This document shows positions 61,115-64,000 of a stretch of 64,000 bases of DNA, piece after piece. Source of the DNA: Strongylocentrotus purpuratus (lineage: Eukaryota; Echinodermata; Echinoidea; Camarodonta; Strongylocentrotidae); contig NW_022145611.1 of the NCBI RefSeq assembly GCF_000002235.5, positions 1,912,754-1,976,753 on the forward strand, given 5' to 3'. How positions within the stretch are numbered: position 1 is the stretch's first letter; the number at the start of each line of letters is the position of its first letter. The translations under genes and the position numbers were made by a program. The notes below the pieces were generated by a model. That model worked only from the letters and a program-made list of their open reading frames with translations. It was not told the DNA's origin and did no database searches.

Positions 61115-61955
61115 CTGTACAATAATAATAATAATAATAATGGGTTCTTGTATAGCGCTATTAATGACTACAATACAGATCCAAGTTATGTCAGATATAA
61201 TTTCGATGTAATATTGTGAATAAAGTAATTATATAAATCATACAATTCATTATAATAAACATTAACATGTACCTGTCAAATAAATCAATGGCAAAATATT
61301 AAATCAGCTGTATTGTGTCACATACACCATAATGTGAGGTACATTTGTTTACTATTTCTACATCACTATGCAGTGTACGCACATACAATAATTGTATTTC
61401 TTCTTCACTTCAAGTGGCAGTAGATTAATGATGTGAATAATAGAAATAATGGTTTTAAAAAAAATTGATGAAAAGATCGTGCAGAAAGGAATGTCAAACA
61501 TATTTGTGAATGAATGTGCCCTCTCCTCAAAAGCAGGGGGTATAATTGGATTATATATAACTATCACTGGACATACTAGTGCTAAATATATAGCAAAAAT
61601 AGCAAATAATTGTTAATAAATAAATAATTGGGTCATGCTTACCTAGTGTAGCCACATCAGTATTAATACTCTCTTAATTTCTAGGACTTATTTTAAAGTC
61701 CAAAGAATTTATTCTAAAGCCAAGGGGGACTTGAACAAGTCCTAGAAATTAAGAGAGTACTGTTCTTCGTGTGGGACCTACAATCATATAATTACTCTAG
61801 CAATATACAGGCACCCTTTTACTCCTGCGATGGAGAGAGTGGCACGTGTGGATTAAGGTCTTGCCAAAGGACAGTAGTGACAGGCTGGAAATTGAACCCT
61901 CAACCTTTGGATTGACAGTCAAGTGCATGAACCACTATACCTCAACACCTCCAAA
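61115..61955 (-). repeat. tRNA-derived SINE split by ~630 bp of other sequence
   Basis: The tail module ((AAT)n, TGTATAGCGCTATTAATG) is at 61115-61172. The head and middle are at about 61812-61955: GGTCTTGCCAAAGGACAGTA, and on the minus strand A box TATAGTGGTTCATGC and B-box-like GGTTCAATTTCC. The parts are in the expected order and orientation, so an insertion or expansion lies between them. Confidence 0.55.
61667..61759. repeat. Perfect 23-bp inverted repeat
   Basis: 61667-61689 (starting TACTCTCTTAATTTC) is the exact complement of 61737-61759, with a 47-bp loop that itself holds smaller complementary pieces (AAAGTCC, GGACTT). Confidence 0.9.
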
Positions 61956-61999
61956 TACAAAATTTAAGGGGAAAATAAAGGCCGGAATAATTTGATAAT

Positions 62000-63007
62000 A
62001 GTACTGTACTTCAATGATAAATATGAACATACATGTAGGTTGTTACCAGACTTTTAAACAAACATGAATTGGATTCATACCGAAGTATGACATTGGACTA
62101 TATACAAATTAGGTCACAAATGGTTGAAGGCAGAGGAATGAAGCCACTTAAAGTGCATTTCAGGAAGGGTATCTCTCACCAGAAGAACATGTATGCATTT
62201 TTCTGTCTTAGTAGTGATTAAGTTTCTATTTTCTCGTCCTAAAATTTTGGTTCGCGTTTTGAAAGGACAGTCATTATTTAAACATGACATAACAATCAAT
62301 ACATTATCAACATCTATTGAACTGCTTACATATCTTGAAAAAGGAATGCCGGTAAGCAATGTGAGAATAGAATGTTTGCATTTGCCCATGTAAACAAAGA
62401 AAGTGCTGAGATTACATAATTGAATCTACACCCCTTGCCCCTACAGCCTACCCCCCCCCCCCTAATAAAAAACCCAACAACAGCAATAGTTATCAAAATA
62501 AAATGAATCTGCTTAAATTTCAGAAAGACATCTCAATTCCTCCTCTACAGTGAACTAGAATCTGTGCCTGGTTGTGCATGTGATTGATAATTACACAAGT
62601 AAACTAAACGGAAACGATGAGAGATCATAATATGAATTGATATGAAATGAATTATTAATGTAAAGTACAATGAGATATAATAATTAGAAAACACCTGACC
62701 CAATTAAATGTCTTTAAATGATACATATTTCAGGATTCCAACAAATTTCCCACCGAGTTACATGTATTGCTCATTAGATAGAACACAAACATTTTGGTTA
62801 CAATTTGAATTCAGTCTCCCAAGGAGGCACCATGGTTTATAGAGACAATGGGTTCACCTTCACCATCAATTAACATTCAATGATATTTAATCTACATGTT
62901 CACCCCTAACTAGAGATAGGGGTTCTGACCTGACCTTTGTGCTTGTATTTGTCAAGGTATACTCCCTACGGAGTGACAAGTTTGACATGAGTCCAATTAT
63001 TGTCTCT
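62000..63007. other. Stretch without recognised gene
   Basis: No repeat ends or credible coding frame were found. A short CTCCCTACGGAGT palindrome is at about 62961. Confidence 0.4.
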
Positions 63008-63903
63008 TCAGAGCCAGGAGGGCGTTAACTCATATCCTTGAACACAGAGTTAACCCCCTTCAGAGCCAGGAGGGCATTAACTCATATCCTTGAACACAGA
63101 GTTAACCCCCTTCAGAGCCAGGAGGGCGTTAACTCATATCCTTGAACACAGAGTTAACCCCCTTCAGAGCCAGGAGGGTGTTAACTCATATCCTTGAACA
63201 CAGAGTTAACCCCCTTCAGAGCCAGGAGGGCGTTAACTCATATCCTTGAACACAGAGTTAACCCCCTTCAGAGCCAGGAGGGCGTTAACTCATATCCTTG
63301 AACACAGAGTTAACCCCCTTCTGAGCCAGGAGGGCATTAACTCATATCCTTGAACACAGAGTTAACCCCCTTCAGAGCCAGGAGGGCGTTAACTCATATC
63401 CTTGAACACAGAGTTAACCCCCTTCAGAGCCAGGAGGGCGTTAACTCATATCCTTGAACACAGAGTTAACCCCCTTTAGAGCCAGGAGGGCGTTAACTCA
63501 TATCCTTAAACACAGAGTTAACCCCCTTCAGAGCCAGGGGGCGTTAACTCATATCCTTGAACACAGAGTTAACCCCCTTCAGAGCCAGGAGGGCGTTAAC
63601 TCATGTCCTTGAACACAGAGTTAACCCCCTTCAGAGCCAGGAGGGCATTAACTCATATCCTTGAACACAGAGTTAACCCCCTTCAGAGCCAGGAGGGCGT
63701 TAACTCATATCCTTGAACACAGAGTTAACCCCCTTCAGAGCCAGGAGGGCGTTAACTCATATCCTTGAACACAGAGTTAACCCCCTTCAGAGCCAGGAGG
63801 GCGTTAACTCATATCCTTGAACACAGAGTTAACCCCCTTCAGAGCCAGGAGGGCGTTAACTCATATCCTTGAACACAGAGTTAAACCTCCTTCTGGCTCT
63901 GAA
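63008..63903 (+). repeat. 17-copy, 52-bp palindromic tandem repeat
   Basis: Units start GAGCCAGGAGGGCGTTAACT at 63011 and every 52 bp after (one 51-bp unit at 63531). Each unit holds GTTAACTC, a 15-nt loop ATATCCTTGAACACA, and GAGTTAAC. Copies differ by only 0-3 bases. The last copy ends AACCTCCTTCTGGCTCTGA, the near complement of the array's first bases, so the whole array has inverted ends. Confidence 0.97.
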
Positions 63904-64000
63904 CAAACGTTATGTAGGCTTCTAAGAGGATAATTACTGTTTGAAGCACATCATTGGGGCACCTTACATACTGCTCACAGCAATCATGAATGCCAATCTA

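Noticed and set aside
63008..63903. 52-bp repeat considered as a CRISPR array or tandem coding repeat.
   Set aside because: Whole unit is repeated with no variable spacer, and frames contain stops (TAA in GTTAAC).

Overview
The window is animal (metazoan) genomic DNA, not microbial. Genes are split by GT-AG introns, coding density is about 2-3 %, and the remainder is a dense nest of short transposons, SINE/LINE remnants, minisatellites and microsatellites. The mix of an NXPE-family gene, a cluster of fatty-acid/retinoid-binding proteins, tRNA-derived SINEs and very many small hAT-like elements with G/C homopolymer ends suits a marine invertebrate deuterostome. An echinoderm is my best guess, but it rests on general resemblance and not on a search.

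Layout. 1-1.06 kb: a TA-target MITE, cut by the window edge, with a hAT-like element nested in it. 2.76-3.93 kb: a 1.17 kb inverted-repeat-bounded noncoding element. 4.19-7.42 kb (+): the last three exons of an NXPE-type PC-esterase gene whose 5' part is not recognised. 7.9-18.3 kb: repeat country, with hAT-like MITEs, an interleaved inverted-repeat cluster, a LINE remnant lacking its RT core, a GC-rich ~95-120 bp tandem repeat in both orientations, and two overlapping duplications. 18.6-45.7 kb (-): three complete intracellular lipid-binding protein (iLBP: FABP/CRBP) genes in one orientation, here called C (45.65-34.43 kb), B (28.75-27.05 kb, plus a probable 5' noncoding exon) and A (22.23-18.61 kb). 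Their introns are full of MITEs and a LINE tail. 46-63 kb: no convincing gene; it holds SINEs, MITEs, homopolymer-rich elements and simple repeats. 63.01-63.90 kb: a clean array of 17 copies of a 52-bp unit, each able to form a hairpin.

How the genes relate. A, B and C each encode a full 135-143 residue beta-barrel protein with the family's N-terminal G-x-W motif and a C-terminal R-x-F lipid-carboxylate motif. All exon junctions keep frame. They look like tandem duplicates that have diverged in protein sequence and in intron number and position. The NXPE gene is unrelated to them. No operon-like organisation, virus, CRISPR or rRNA was found. Several transposon insertions can be proven inside the window, because a second unoccupied copy of the target exists or the target-site duplication is exact. 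The most unusual structures are the terminal 52-bp palindromic array, the self-inserted TTAA MITE, the interleaved a-b-a'-b' inverted repeats, and the intron shifts among the three iLBP paralogues.
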